Assembly (NCBI RefSeq): GCF_051414035.1
Contig: NZ_JBLKNW010000002.1
Span: forward strand, 186,001-250,000
Source of the DNA: Halosimplex amylolyticum
Lineage (GTDB): Archaea > Halobacteriota > Halobacteria > Halobacteriales > Haloarculaceae
Reading direction: 5' to 3'
DNA length: 64,000 bases
Shown in pieces: positions 24,283 through 34,119 of the stretch. The position numbers and the translations under genes were made by a program. The notes beneath the pieces are model-generated. The model was not told the origin of the DNA and did no database searches. It saw nothing but the letters and a program-made list of their open reading frames with translations. How positions within the stretch are numbered: position 1 is the first letter of the stretch; the number at the start of each line of letters is the position of its first letter.

Positions 24283-27200
24283 ATGGACGCTGGTTCGATC
24301 CGCGGCGCTGTCGTCGGCCGGGGCGCCGGGGACACGGGGGACCGTCTGGAGCGAGGCGTCGACACAGATCCGAGTCACACGGTGACCGAAGCGACGGGGG
24401 CGAACGGACGCACCACCGGGGGACAGCGCGTCGCACTGGCGCTGGTGGCGCTCGCGTTCGGCATCGGGGTGCTGGCCGTGCTCGCCGCGCACGGACCGTC
24501 GGCACCGCGCGGCGGGCCGGGAGCCCTCGCGGGACTGCTCGCCGCGGGCGTCGTGGGGCTGGCGGCGTCGAGCGACGGCGACGACGCCATCGCGGCGCTG
24601 ACGGACGAGGTAGAGCGCGTCCGCGCGGGGGAAGACGTGACCTTCGAGACCGACCGGGAGGGCCAGCTCGGCGAGCTGACCGAGGCGGTCGCGGGACTGG
24701 CGGACGACCTGCGCGAGTGCGAGCGCGAGCGTGACCTCCGGGAACGGGTCATCGACTCGGCGCCGGTCGGGATCACCGTCGCCGACGCCACCGCGGAGGA
24801 CTGTCCGCTGGTCGCCGTCAACGAGCGCTTCGAGGAGCTGACCGGCTACGAGGAGTCCGAGTGTCTCGGCGAGAACTGTCGGTTCCTGCAGGGCGAAGGG
24901 ACCGCGGACGAACCGGTCGCGGAGATGCGCCGGGCCGTCGAGGCCGAGGAGGAGACGACGGTCGAACTGCGAAACTACCGGAAGGACGGCACGGAGTTCT
25001 GGAACCGGGTTCGGCTGGCGCCGGTCGCTGACGATTCTGGGGAGGTGACCCACTTCGTCGGGTTCCAGGAGGACGTGACCGAGCGCGTCGAGCGCGAGGC
25101 GGAACTGGAGCGGCGCGGGTCGCTGCTCGACGCGATCTTCGAGCAGTTGCCGATGCACATCTACGTCAAGGACCGCGAGGCCCGACACGTCCGCTACAGC
25201 ACCGCGTTCGCCGAAGAGTCCGGTTCCGACCTGACAACGACCGAGGTCCTCGGGAAGACAGACCCGGAAGTGTTCGACGCCGAGTTCGCCGAGCAGTCCT
25301 ACGAGGACGACCTGCAGGTCATCGAGACGGGCGAGCCGATCGTCAACAGGGAGGAGTACGTCGACCACGCCGACGAGTGGAACCTCACGACGAAAGTGCC
25401 CTGGCGGGGCGCGGACGGCGAGATCCGTGGGCTGATCGGCGTCTCCCGGCAGATTACGGAGCGAAAGCGTCGCCAGCAAGAACTCGAACAGTACCGGGCG
25501 TACACGGACGACCTCCTCGATTCGATCGACGACGTGTTCTACGTGCTCGACGCCGAGGGGAACCTCCAGCGGTGGAACGAGACGCTGGTGGAGGTGACCG
25601 GCTACGACGACGACGAGTTCGAGTCGATGCACGCGACGGATTTCATCGTCGAGGGGGACCGGCAGGCGGTCCGGGAGGGGATCGAGCACATCGACGACCT
25701 CGCGGGCGTCCCGCTCGAAGGGCGACTCCAGACCAGGGACGGCGAGCGGATCCCGTACGAGATCGTCGCCTCGCCCATGGAGACTCCCGACGGCGAACGG
25801 GTCATCGTCGGGATCGCCCGGGACATCACCGAGCGCAAGGAGCGCGAGCGAAAGCTGGAGGCCGTCGTCGAGAACACGGAGGACCCGATCTACATCAAAG
25901 ACAGCGAGGGGCGCTACCAGTTCGTGAACGATGCCGTCGCGGCGTCGTTCGGTCTCGAACCGGAGGACGTGGTCGGCAGGACCGACGAGGCCTTCTTCGA
26001 CGAAGCGACGGTCGAAGACATCCGGGGGGACGACGAGCGCGTCGTCGAGGGCGGCGAGTCCGTCACCCGGGAGGTGATCCGGCCCATCGACGGGGACGAG
26101 CGGGTGTTCCTGGACCACAAGTACCCCTATCGCGACCAGGATGGCGAGATCGTCGGTCTCATGGGAATCAGCCGGGACATCACCGATCGGAAGGCCACCG
26201 AGCGGGAACTCCGCGAGCGCGAGGAGCGCCTCGACGAGTACCGGGAGTACACCGAGGCGATCCTCGACGCGGTCGACGACGTGTTCTACGTGCTCGACGC
26301 CGAGGGGGACCTCCAGCGGTGGAACGGGACGCTGTCGGCGGTGACCGGCTACGACGAGGAGGCGATCGCGTCGATGCACGCGACCGACTTCTTCGCCGAG
26401 GGCGACCGCGCGCAGGTCGCCGCGGCCATCGAGACGGCGCTCGAGACCGGCGACACGGTCGTCGAGGTGCCGTTTTTGACCGCCGACGGCGAGCAGATCC
26501 CCTTCGAGTTCGTCGCCTCGCGGATAGCGAACCCCGACGGCGACCCCGTCGTCGTCGGGATCGGACGCGACGTCTCGGACCGCAGGGCCGCCCAGCAAGC
26601 GTTACGCGAGCGCGAGCAGCGTCTCGAGGAGTACCGGGAGTACACCGAGGACATCCTCGACGCGATCGACGACGTGTTCTACGTGTTCGACGACGCGGGC
26701 CAGATCAAGCGGTGGAACGAGAGCTTCTGCGAGGTGACCGGCTACACCGACGCGGAGATCGAGTCGATGCACGGGACGGACTTCTTCCCGGAGAGCGAAC
26801 ACGGGCAGATCGCCGAGGCCATCGCGACGGTCTTCACAACGGGCGAGGACGGACGGGTCGAGGCGCCCGTCCTGACCAAGGACGGCCAGCGGATCCCGTA
26901 CGAGTTCGTCGCCTCCAGACTGGAGAACCCGGACGGCGACCACGTGCTCGTGGGGATCGGCCGCGACGTCTCCGTCCGGAGGGCCCGCGAGCGGGAGCTG
27001 CGCACGACCAAGGAGCGCCTGCAGAAGTTCATCGACACCTCGCCTGTCGGGGTCGTCGCGACCGACCCAGACGGGCGCATCACGCTGTGGAACGACGCGA
27101 TGGAGGACATCCTCGGCTGGTCAGAGGAGGAGATACTCTGGGAGCCGTACCCCGCGGTGCCCGAGGAGGAGAGCGAAAACGAGGTCCGCCAGCGGGTGCT

Positions 27201-30200
27201 CGACGGCGAGTCCGTCTCGGGCGTGGAGGTCCAGCGAGTCCGCAAGGACGGCGAGGTGATCGACATCTCGCTGTCGACGGGACCGATCCGGAACGAGGAC
27301 GGCGAGGTGACCGAGATCGTCGGCTACATCGAGGACATCACCGAGCGCAAGGAGCGCGAGCGCGAACTGGTGGCGCGGTCGGCGGCGATAGAACAGGCCA
27401 GCGACGGGATGGCGATCCTCGACGAGGACGGCGTCTACGAGTTCGTCAACCAGGCGCACGCCGACGTCTACGGCTACGACGACCCGGCCGCGTTCCTGGG
27501 CGAGACGTGGGAGATGTGTTACGACGGGGCCGAGCGCGACCGACTCGCGTCAGAGGCCCTCCCGGCGCTCGCGAACGAGGGCGACTGGCGTGGCGAGGCC
27601 GTCGGCAAACAGGCCGACGGCGAACGGTTCCCCCAGGAGCTGTCGCTGACAGTCCTCGACGACGGCAGACAGATCTGCGTGGTTCGCGACATCACCGAGC
27701 GCAAGGAGCGCGAGCGGGAGCTGGCTCGCTTCAAACGCGCGGTGGAGGCGTCGGGACACTCCATCTACATGACCGACGCGGACCGGGAGATCACCTACGT
27801 CAACCCGGCGTTCGAGGAGACGACGGGCTACAGCGCCGCGGAGGCCGTCGGGGAGACGCCGACCATCCTCCACTCGGGTGAACACAGCGAAGACTACTAC
27901 GACGCCCTCTGGGAGACGATCCGCGCCGGCGAGGTGTGGGACGAGGAGATCGTCGACCGCCGCAAGAACGGCGAGCTGTACTACGCCGAACAGACGATCG
28001 CCCCGGTGACGGACGAGAACGGCACCGTCGACCGGTTCGTGGCCGTCCAGAACGACGTCACCGAGCGCAAGGAGCGCGAACGCGAACTCGAACGGACGAC
28101 GGACCTCCTCGCCCGCGCCGAACAGATGGCGAACGTCGGCGGCTGGACGAGCGTCGTCTCGAGCGACGGTCGGGACGAGATCCGCTGGACCGACAACGTC
28201 TACGAGATCCTCGGCGTCTCCCGCGACGAGGGACCGCTGGCCGAGAAGATGCTCGAACTCGTCCACCCCGACGACCGCGAGGCCCACCGCGAACGCATCG
28301 AGGCCGCGCGAACGAGCGGCGAACCCTGGGACGTGGAGTACAGGGTGATCAGGGACGACGGGAGCGAGCGGTGGGTCCACTCGATCTGCGAGCCGGTCGT
28401 CGAGGAGGAGCTGCCCCGGTCCCCCAGCGACGGGACGGAGGCCGACGACGGCCGGCGGATCGAGCTCCGGGGGTCGCTCCAGGACGTCACGGAGCGCGTC
28501 GAGCGCGAGCGCGAGCTCGAACGGACGAAGGACCTCCTCCAGCAGGCCGGGCGCATCGCCGGCGTCGGCGGGTGGGAACTCGACCTCACCGGTCCGGAGG
28601 ACGAGATGACCTGGACCGACGAGCTCTATCGGCTCCACGGCGTCTCGCCGGACACGGAGATTGACCTGGAGCGGGCCGTCGAGTTCTATCACCCCGACGA
28701 CCGGCCGCAGATCCGCCGGTACTTCCAGGACGCCATCGGCCTCGGTCAGAGCTACGACATGGAAGTGCGCCTCCAGCCCACCGAGGAGACGGTCCGCTGG
28801 GTCCGCGCCATCGGCGACCCGGTCACCGAGGACGGCGAGGTCGTCCGCGTCCGGGGGTCGATCCAGGACATCACCGAGCAGAAAGAGCGCGAGCTCGCCC
28901 TCGAGTCGCTCCACGAGGCGACGCGGGGGCTGCTCGGGGTCGAGGACGACGTCGAGACGGCGGAGCTGGTCGTCGACACGGCCCACGCGGTGCTGGACGT
29001 GGCGGGCGTCGCCGTCTACCTGCTCGACGACACGTCAAACCAGCTCGACGCGCTCGCCTGTTCCGAGGGGTTTGAGGCGCTGTGCGACGCCCAACCGGTG
29101 GGAGCCGGCGCGGGCGACTCGCTGCTGTGGAACACCTACGTGACGGGGACGCCGACGGTGTTCGACGACACGCAGACCGCCGCCCAGTCCAGCGTGTTCG
29201 GGCCGGAGGTCAGCGGCGGGCTGCTGGTTCCCATCGGCGACCACGGCGTGTTCGTCGTCGCGACGCGAGACCGGGCGGTCGACCCGGCGACCCGGCGGCT
29301 GGCCGAGACGCTCGTCGCGACGACGGAGGCGGCGTTCGACCGCCTGGCGAGCGAGGAGACGCTCCGCGAGCGCGACGCGGAACTGGAGGCGCGCAATCGC
29401 CGCCTCCGCCGGCAGATCCAGATCACCGACCTGATCCGGCGGATCGACCAGTCGCTCATCCAGGCGGAGTCACGCGAGGCGATCGAGTCGGCCGTCTGCG
29501 ACCGCCTCGTCGAGAGCGACGACGTCGCCTTCGCCTGGATCGGGTCGCTCGACGCCGCGGACGAACGCGTCGAACCGAGCGCCTGGGCCGGCGACGGCGC
29601 CGACTACCTGGACGGGGTGTCGCTGGCGACCGGTGGCGACGCCGTCGAACCCGCCGTCGCGACGGCCGTCTCGGAGTCGCCGACGGTCGTCCGCAACGTC
29701 GTCGACGACCTCAAGCGCGAGGACTGGCGCCAGACCGCGCTCTCGGAAGGGTTCCAGTCGGTTCTGAGCGTCCCGGTCGCCTTCGAGGAGTACTTCTACG
29801 GCGTGCTCACGGTCTACGCCACGGACCCGGACGCCTTCGGCGACCTCGAACGCGAAGTGTTCGCCGAACTCGGCGAGAGCGTCGCCCACTCGATAAACGC
29901 CGTCGAGACCCAGCGCGCGCTCCACACCGACCAGCGGATCGAACTCACGCTCGACTTCGACGCCGAGGACGACGTACTCGGCCGCCTGGCCGCCGCGGCC
30001 GACTGTACGATCGAGTTCGCCGGCCTGGCGACTCACTCGGACTCGGAGGCCGGACTCTTCGTCACCGCCTCGGGCGCGCCGTCGGCGCGCGTCGCGGAGG
30101 TGCTCGAGGACCTCGTGTCGGTCTCGGCGTATCGCGTCGTGAGCGACGGTGACGACGCGGACGCCGGTGACGGCGACGGCGGCAGTTCGCTGTTCGAACT

Positions 30201-30645
30201 GACCGTCGACGCCGACAGCCTCCCCTCGCGGTTCGTCCGCCACGGCGCCGGCCCGCAGTCCATCCGTGCGACCGCCGCAGGTATCGAGGCGGTCGTCGAC
30301 GTGCCGACCGCGACGGACGTGCGGGAGTTCGTCGAGATGCTCGCGGAGACGCACCCGAGCGTCGACCTCGCGAGCCGGCGGACCGTCGAGCGCGGCGACG
30401 AGACCGGCGGGACGCTCGCGACCACGCTGTTCGACGCGCTGACCGACCGCCAGCTAGAGGTGCTCCGGACCGCCTACTTCGCCGGCTTCTTCGAGTGGCC
30501 CCGCACCTCGACTGGCGAGGACGTCGCCGACATGCTCGACGTCAGCCAGCCCACCGTCAACCGCCACCTCCGTCTCGGCCAGCAGCGACTCCTCCGCCAG
30601 CTCTTCGAGGAGAGCGCCGCCGAAGTCGAGGCGACGGCCGACTGA
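24283..30645 (+). CDS. Giant membrane-anchored LOV/multi-PAS/GAF regulator with HTH_10 (Bat-like)
   Basis: A 2120-residue protein. Two membrane helices (about 49-70 and 79-96) and a HAMP-like helix (97-145) are followed by a LOV-type PAS with the flavin signature GENCRFLQ, Cys199 being the predicted adduct cysteine; NYRKDGTEFWN and HFVGFQEDVT complete the LOV pattern. Ten more PAS domains start near residues 281, 407, 527, 656, 787, 913, 1027, 1147, 1267 and 1407, most ending in DITERKERE-type linkers. Two GAF domains (about 1540 and 1713), a Bat-type domain (about 1886) and a C-terminal HTH_10 (2050-2112) follow. No kinase domain is present, so sensing and DNA binding are in one chain. It is likely a light/redox-responsive transcription regulator; targets are unknown. 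Confidence 0.88.
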   Translation: MDAGSIRGAVVGRGAGDTGDRLERGVDTDPSHTVTEATGANGRTTGGQRVALALVALAFGIGVLAVLAAHGPSAPRGGPGALAGLLAAGVVGLAASSDGDDAIAALTDEVERVRAGEDVTFETDREGQLGELTEAVAGLADDLRECERERDLRERVIDSAPVGITVADATAEDCPLVAVNERFEELTGYEESECLGENCRFLQGEGTADEPVAEMRRAVEAEEETTVELRNYRKDGTEFWNRVRLAPVADDSGEVTHFVGFQEDVTERVEREAELERRGSLLDAIFEQLPMHIYVKDREARHVRYSTAFAEESGSDLTTTEVLGKTDPEVFDAEFAEQSYEDDLQVIETGEPIVNREEYVDHADEWNLTTKVPWRGADGEIRGLIGVSRQITERKRRQQELEQYRAYTDDLLDSIDDVFYVLDAEGNLQRWNETLVEVTGYDDDEFESMHATDFIVEGDRQAVREGIEHIDDLAGVPLEGRLQTRDGERIPYEIVASPMETPDGERVIVGIARDITERKERERKLEAVVENTEDPIYIKDSEGRYQFVNDAVAASFGLEPEDVVGRTDEAFFDEATVEDIRGDDERVVEGGESVTREVIRPIDGDERVFLDHKYPYRDQDGEIVGLMGISRDITDRKATERELREREERLDEYREYTEAILDAVDDVFYVLDAEGDLQRWNGTLSAVTGYDEEAIASMHATDFFAEGDRAQVAAAIETALETGDTVVEVPFLTADGEQIPFEFVASRIANPDGDPVVVGIGRDVSDRRAAQQALREREQRLEEYREYTEDILDAIDDVFYVFDDAGQIKRWNESFCEVTGYTDAEIESMHGTDFFPESEHGQIAEAIATVFTTGEDGRVEAPVLTKDGQRIPYEFVASRLENPDGDHVLVGIGRDVSVRRARERELRTTKERLQKFIDTSPVGVVATDPDGRITLWNDAMEDILGWSEEEILWEPYPAVPEEESENEVRQRVLDGESVSGVEVQRVRKDGEVIDISLSTGPIRNEDGEVTEIVGYIEDITERKERERELVARSAAIEQASDGMAILDEDGVYEFVNQAHADVYGYDDPAAFLGETWEMCYDGAERDRLASEALPALANEGDWRGEAVGKQADGERFPQELSLTVLDDGRQICVVRDITERKERERELARFKRAVEASGHSIYMTDADREITYVNPAFEETTGYSAAEAVGETPTILHSGEHSEDYYDALWETIRAGEVWDEEIVDRRKNGELYYAEQTIAPVTDENGTVDRFVAVQNDVTERKERERELERTTDLLARAEQMANVGGWTSVVSSDGRDEIRWTDNVYEILGVSRDEGPLAEKMLELVHPDDREAHRERIEAARTSGEPWDVEYRVIRDDGSERWVHSICEPVVEEELPRSPSDGTEADDGRRIELRGSLQDVTERVERERELERTKDLLQQAGRIAGVGGWELDLTGPEDEMTWTDELYRLHGVSPDTEIDLERAVEFYHPDDRPQIRRYFQDAIGLGQSYDMEVRLQPTEETVRWVRAIGDPVTEDGEVVRVRGSIQDITEQKERELALESLHEATRGLLGVEDDVETAELVVDTAHAVLDVAGVAVYLLDDTSNQLDALACSEGFEALCDAQPVGAGAGDSLLWNTYVTGTPTVFDDTQTAAQSSVFGPEVSGGLLVPIGDHGVFVVATRDRAVDPATRRLAETLVATTEAAFDRLASEETLRERDAELEARNRRLRRQIQITDLIRRIDQSLIQAESREAIESAVCDRLVESDDVAFAWIGSLDAADERVEPSAWAGDGADYLDGVSLATGGDAVEPAVATAVSESPTVVRNVVDDLKREDWRQTALSEGFQSVLSVPVAFEEYFYGVLTVYATDPDAFGDLEREVFAELGESVAHSINAVETQRALHTDQRIELTLDFDAEDDVLGRLAAAADCTIEFAGLATHSDSEAGLFVTASGAPSARVAEVLEDLVSVSAYRVVSDGDDADAGDGDGGSSLFELTVDADSLPSRFVRHGAGPQSIRATAAGIEAVVDVPTATDVREFVEMLAETHPSVDLASRRTVERGDETGGTLATTLFDALTDRQLEVLRTAYFAGFFEWPRTSTGEDVADMLDVSQPTVNRHLRLGQQRLLRQLFEESAAEVEATAD

Positions 30646-30655
30646 CGGCGCCTGT

Positions 30656-30729
30656 CGGCCACGGTGGTGATGGGGCCGTTGACGGGGCCGGTCGGTCACG
30701 GTGGCGATGGAGCCGTTGACGGGACCGAT
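30656..30729. repeat. Two tandem 37-bp repeats
   Basis: Units at 30656-30692 and 30693-30729 (CGGYCACGGTGGYGATGGRG... ) lie just after the giant gene's stop. They are non-coding and fill the gap before the methyltransferase promoter. Confidence 0.75.
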
Positions 30730-30818
30730 CCGTGACGGGGCGGGTCGGCGGCTCGCCCGCGTGTGAGTCGCTGTCGCGTCGGGAGAACGTTCAGGGGACC
30801 GGCCCCCGCAGTCACGGT

Positions 30819-31727
30819 ATGGCAGACGACCCCTCCGACGCTGACACTCCCGCGGACGCGGCCTCTGGCACCCCCGACGACTCGGCCCCTGACACTCCCG
30901 AGGACGCGGCCCCTGACACGCCCGACGACTCGGCCACTGGCACCGCCAACGACTGGGACCCCGACGCGTACGACCGCGACACCGGCTTCGTCCACGAGTA
31001 CGGCGGGTCCGTCGTCGACCTGCTGGATCCGTCCCCCGGCGAGCGGGTCCTCGACCTGGGCTGTGGCACCGGTCACCTGACCGCCGCGATCGCCGACGCG
31101 GTGGGCGAGTCCGGTTCTGTCGTCGGCGTCGACCAGTCCGCGGAGATGGTCGAGCGGGCGCGAGCGACCTACCACGATCAGCGGTTCGAAGTCGCCGACG
31201 CCCGGGAGTACGCCCCCGCAGACGAGCGGTTCGACGCTGTGTTCTCGAACGCCGCGCTGCACTGGATCCCCGGCGCGGACCAGCCCTCGGTGGCCGAGCG
31301 CGTGCGCGAACTGCTGGTCCCCGGCGGCCGGTTCGTCGCCGAGATGGGTGGGGCCGGGAACGTCGCCACCGTCGTCGACGCGACGCTGGCCGAACTCCGG
31401 GCGCGCGGGTACGACGCGACCAACCCGTGGCACTTCCCGACCGTCGGTGAGCACGCCGCGGTGCTGGAGTCGGCCGGCTTCGAGGTGCGACTGGCCCGCC
31501 TGTTCGACCGCCCGACGGAACTGGAGGGCGGGGCCGAGGGGCTGGCGCGCTGGCTCGACGTCTTCGGCGACTCGCTGTTCGCCGACCTGGACGACGGCGA
31601 GAAAGCCGATGTCGTCGACGCTGTGGAAGCGCGGGTTCGCGACGAGCTGTTCGACCCGGATGCGGGCGAAGAGGGCGTCTGGACGGCCGATTACCGGCGA
31701 TTGCGGTTCGTCGCCGTCCGGGAGTAA
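30819..31727 (+). CDS. SAM-dependent methyltransferase (class I)
   Basis: A 302-residue class I methyltransferase close to trans-aconitate methyltransferase-like proteins. VLDLGCGTGHLTAAIA is the SAM-binding motif I, followed by VVGVDQS (acidic post-I residue) and VFSNAALHWI (motif IV). The first about 45 residues are a degenerate repeat (units such as DTPDDSA, DTPEDAA) that looks disordered and is encoded by near-repeated DNA. The substrate is unknown. The start is the ATG giving MADDPSDADTP; a longer frame upstream is not supported. Confidence 0.82.
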   Translation: MADDPSDADTPADAASGTPDDSAPDTPEDAAPDTPDDSATGTANDWDPDAYDRDTGFVHEYGGSVVDLLDPSPGERVLDLGCGTGHLTAAIADAVGESGSVVGVDQSAEMVERARATYHDQRFEVADAREYAPADERFDAVFSNAALHWIPGADQPSVAERVRELLVPGGRFVAEMGGAGNVATVVDATLAELRARGYDATNPWHFPTVGEHAAVLESAGFEVRLARLFDRPTELEGGAEGLARWLDVFGDSLFADLDDGEKADVVDAVEARVRDELFDPDAGEEGVWTADYRRLRFVAVRE

Positions 31728-31888
31728 CCCCCTCTGTTTCGTGTCGAACTCGCGAGGGCCGGACAGTTTCGCTCCGCGGCGGACGTTTATGCGCCGTCGT
31801 GTCGACTCAGTGGTGTGATGGTTTCGATACGGCACGCATCCGCGGTAGCACGGAACTCGGTGGTGGCACGGGGCCCGGTGGTGGTAGG

Positions 31889-32245
31889 ATGGAGTTGAGT
31901 ACCGTCTACGTCGGCGTCGAGGACATGGACCGGGCGCTCGCGTTCTACGAGGACGTCTTCGAGATGGCCCCCGAGCAGGCCGAGGAGCGGTTCTCGATCT
32001 TCGAGTTCGACGGCGCCGACTTCGGCCTCTACAACGCCGGCGCCGACGGCCACGAGTTCGAGTTCGGCGACAACTGCGTCCCGAACTTCGAGGCCGCGGA
32101 CGTCGATGCGGCGTACGACCGGATCGCGGATCTCGCCCCCGAGATCGTCTCGGACGGCCTCTTCGACGTCGACGGCTACCGGGGCTTCCACTTCCGCGAC
32201 ACCGAGGGCAACGTCGTCGAGGTCTTCTCTGTCGACGCCGAGTGA
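31889..32245 (+). CDS. VOC (glyoxalase/bleomycin-resistance fold) protein
   Basis: A 118-residue single VOC unit: ELSTVYVGVEDMDRALAFYE at the start and GFHFRDTEGNVVEVF at the end, with the terminal Glu as a possible metal ligand. Two such units per active site would need dimerisation. The substrate cannot be inferred. The start is the ATG after GGTAG; upstream sequence is repetitive (GGTGGTGGCACGG). Confidence 0.78.
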   Translation: MELSTVYVGVEDMDRALAFYEDVFEMAPEQAEERFSIFEFDGADFGLYNAGADGHEFEFGDNCVPNFEAADVDAAYDRIADLAPEIVSDGLFDVDGYRGFHFRDTEGNVVEVFSVDAE

Positions 32246-32753
32246 GTACGTCGCGTTCTCCCCTCGGCAGGAGTGGCTCTTCCGGTAACTGACGGCACGC
32301 GTCGAAAGCCCTCGACGCGCTCGCTAGGAGTTGCGACCGCAGGCAACACTCGGCGTCGAAAGCCCTCGGGCCGCTCGGGCGGTCTGTGCGGGATATCCTC
32401 GCTACGCTCGGATAGGGCCCGCGCAGACCGCCCGACCGACCCTCGCCCTTTCAGTCCGCCAGGAGAGCAAGCTCTCCTGAGCCCTGCCTCGCTCCGCTCG
32501 GCAGGACGCCAGGAACCGCATCGCACAGCACCGCGCCACACGCCTCCCCAACCGACTGCGATGCTCCCTCGCTCCGCAGGCTCCGCTCGGTGTGCTTCTC
32601 ATCCCTCGCGCGACTGCTGTCGCGAGATAAAACTCGCCAACGTCAGAGCACAGCTCTGACGGCCCTCGGAATCGCGAGCGATTCCGAGACGACAGCGCGC
32701 GCCAGAATCGAATTCAGTCGCCGAAATCCGCGGAAAACCCTCTCTCGGTTCGA
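32246..32753. repeat. Palindrome-rich repeat island B
   Basis: A gene-free 0.5-kb stretch that mirrors island A. It holds the long-hairpin element (32356-32457), GGAGAGCAAGCTCTCC and CCTGCCTCGCTCCGCTCGGCAGG hairpins, ACGCCTCCCCAACCGACTGC, and the terminal block at about 32637-32705 with the palindromes CGTCAGAGC..GCTCTGACG and CGGAATCGC..GCGATTCCG, ending GACAGCGCGCGCCA as in island A. Confidence 0.75.
32356..32457 (-). other. Long-hairpin element copy B
   Basis: The minus strand has GGACTGAAAGGGCGAGGG, the stem GGGCGGTCTGCGCGGG with CCCGCACAGACCGCCC, the loop TATCCGAGCGTAGCGAGGATAT, and ends CCGAGGGCTTTCGA. It is nearly identical to copy A except for a shorter apical loop. Confidence 0.6.
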
Positions 32754-33536
32754 TTACCGGTTGTCGAGTCGCCAGTCGGGGATGGGGACCTGGCCGCCGT
32801 CGACGCGGAGTTCGTGGCCGTTGACGTAGTCGGCGGCGGGGGAAGCGAGGAACGTGACGCCGTTGGCGATGTCCTCGGGTTCGGCGAAGTAGCCCAGCGG
32901 GTTCAGGTCCTTGATCTGTTCGGTGACGGCGTCGGAGAAGCCGTCGGTCATGCGGGTGTTGACCCACCCGGGGGCGACGGCGTTGACGCGGATGCCCTCG
33001 CGGCCGAGTTCGAGCGCGAGGCTCTTGGTGAGGCCGAGGAGGCTCCACTTGCCGACGTCGTACTGCGGGGACTGGCCGACGGCGTTCTTGGTGTGGATGG
33101 AGGTGATGTTGACGACCTTGCCGTAGCCGCGCTCGACCATCCCGTCGACGACGGCGCGCGTGCAGTTGATCGACCCGAAGAGGTGGACTTCGATGTTGAG
33201 GCGGAAGTCGGAGTCGTAGTCCTCGTCGAGGAACGGCCCGGCGTTGCCGACGCCAGCGTTGTTGACGAGGATGTCGATGCTGCCCAGTTCCTCGACGCCG
33301 TGCTCGACCATGGCCTCGACTTCGGCCTCGTCGGTCACGTCCGCGGCGAGGCCGACGGCGTCGCTGTCGTCGTCGCGGTCGCGGATAGTGGCGGCGGTGT
33401 CGTTCGCCACGTCCTCGTCGAGGTCGTTGACGACGACGTCGGCGCCGTGGGAGGCGAGTTCGAGCGCGATGGCGCGGCCGTTGCCGCGGCCGCCGCCGGT
33501 CACCAGTGCCGTCTCGCCTGTCAGGTCGAGATCCAT
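32754..33536 (-). CDS. Short-chain dehydrogenase/reductase
   Basis: A 260-residue classical SDR. The cofactor loop is TGGGRGNGRAIALELA, followed by NNAGVGNAGPF and a catalytic triad segment where Ser (ITSIHTKN) precedes QYDVGKWSLLGL. The usual YxxxK is therefore present as YDVGK. The end motif ELRVDGGQ is typical. ADVTDEAEVEAMV fits NAD(P) use. It resembles 3-oxoacyl-ACP-reductase-like SDRs, but the substrate is unknown. The ATG giving MDLDLTGETAL is chosen. It is divergent from the PPC-domain gene. Confidence 0.85.
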   Translation of the reverse strand: MDLDLTGETALVTGGGRGNGRAIALELASHGADVVVNDLDEDVANDTAATIRDRDDDSDAVGLAADVTDEAEVEAMVEHGVEELGSIDILVNNAGVGNAGPFLDEDYDSDFRLNIEVHLFGSINCTRAVVDGMVERGYGKVVNITSIHTKNAVGQSPQYDVGKWSLLGLTKSLALELGREGIRVNAVAPGWVNTRMTDGFSDAVTEQIKDLNPLGYFAEPEDIANGVTFLASPAADYVNGHELRVDGGQVPIPDWRLDNR

Positions 33537-33683
33537 GCAGGCGGGTTCGACTGCCACCGTCTTCAAGCCCGACCATCGCGGAAATGCGGCGGAGTCACTG
33601 GCCCTCGACGGACCGCGCGCGGGCACGCACCGGATGTCGCCGGGTCGGAAACGTTTTTTGTCGAGCCACTCGCTGTAGTGGGT

Positions 33684-34106
33684 ATGGATTACCTGGAACT
33701 CGAAGGCGCTCGCGAGTTCGTCGCTCGCCTCGAACACGGCGCGGACTGGCGCGCGCAGATCGAGGCCTTCGCCGCCGACGAAGGGGTCGACGCCGCGTTC
33801 TTCTTCGGCCTCGGCGCGGTGCAGGACGCGGAGATCCTCTACTACGACCAGGACGACGAGGAGTACTACCCTGAGCGGTTCGACGAACCGCTGGAGATGG
33901 CCGCCTGCGTCGGCAACGTCTCCGAACTCGACGGCGAACCGTTCGCGCACACCCACGCCGTCCTCTCCCGGGAGGACGGGACGACGCTGGCGGGCCACCT
34001 CGACAGCGCCACCGTCTTCGCCGGCGAGCTGTACGTCCGCGAGTTCGACGTCCCGCTGGAGCGGGAGTACGACGAGGAGACCGCGCTCGACCTGTGGCCG
34101 CTGTGA
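33684..34106 (+). CDS. PPC/DUF296-domain DNA-binding protein
   Basis: A 140-residue stand-alone PPC (DUF296) domain. Features are FVARLEHGADWRAQIEAFAA, FFFGLGAVQDAEILYYD, the metal-binding-like FAHTHAVLSREDG and TTLAGHLDSATVF. Such archaeal proteins are thought to be trimeric DNA-binding or metal-binding proteins. It ends 13 nt before the DP2 start and is probably cotranscribed with it. Confidence 0.82.
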   Translation: MDYLELEGAREFVARLEHGADWRAQIEAFAADEGVDAAFFFGLGAVQDAEILYYDQDDEEYYPERFDEPLEMAACVGNVSELDGEPFAHTHAVLSREDGTTLAGHLDSATVFAGELYVREFDVPLEREYDEETALDLWPL

Positions 34107-34119
34107 TGGGAGCGCGACG

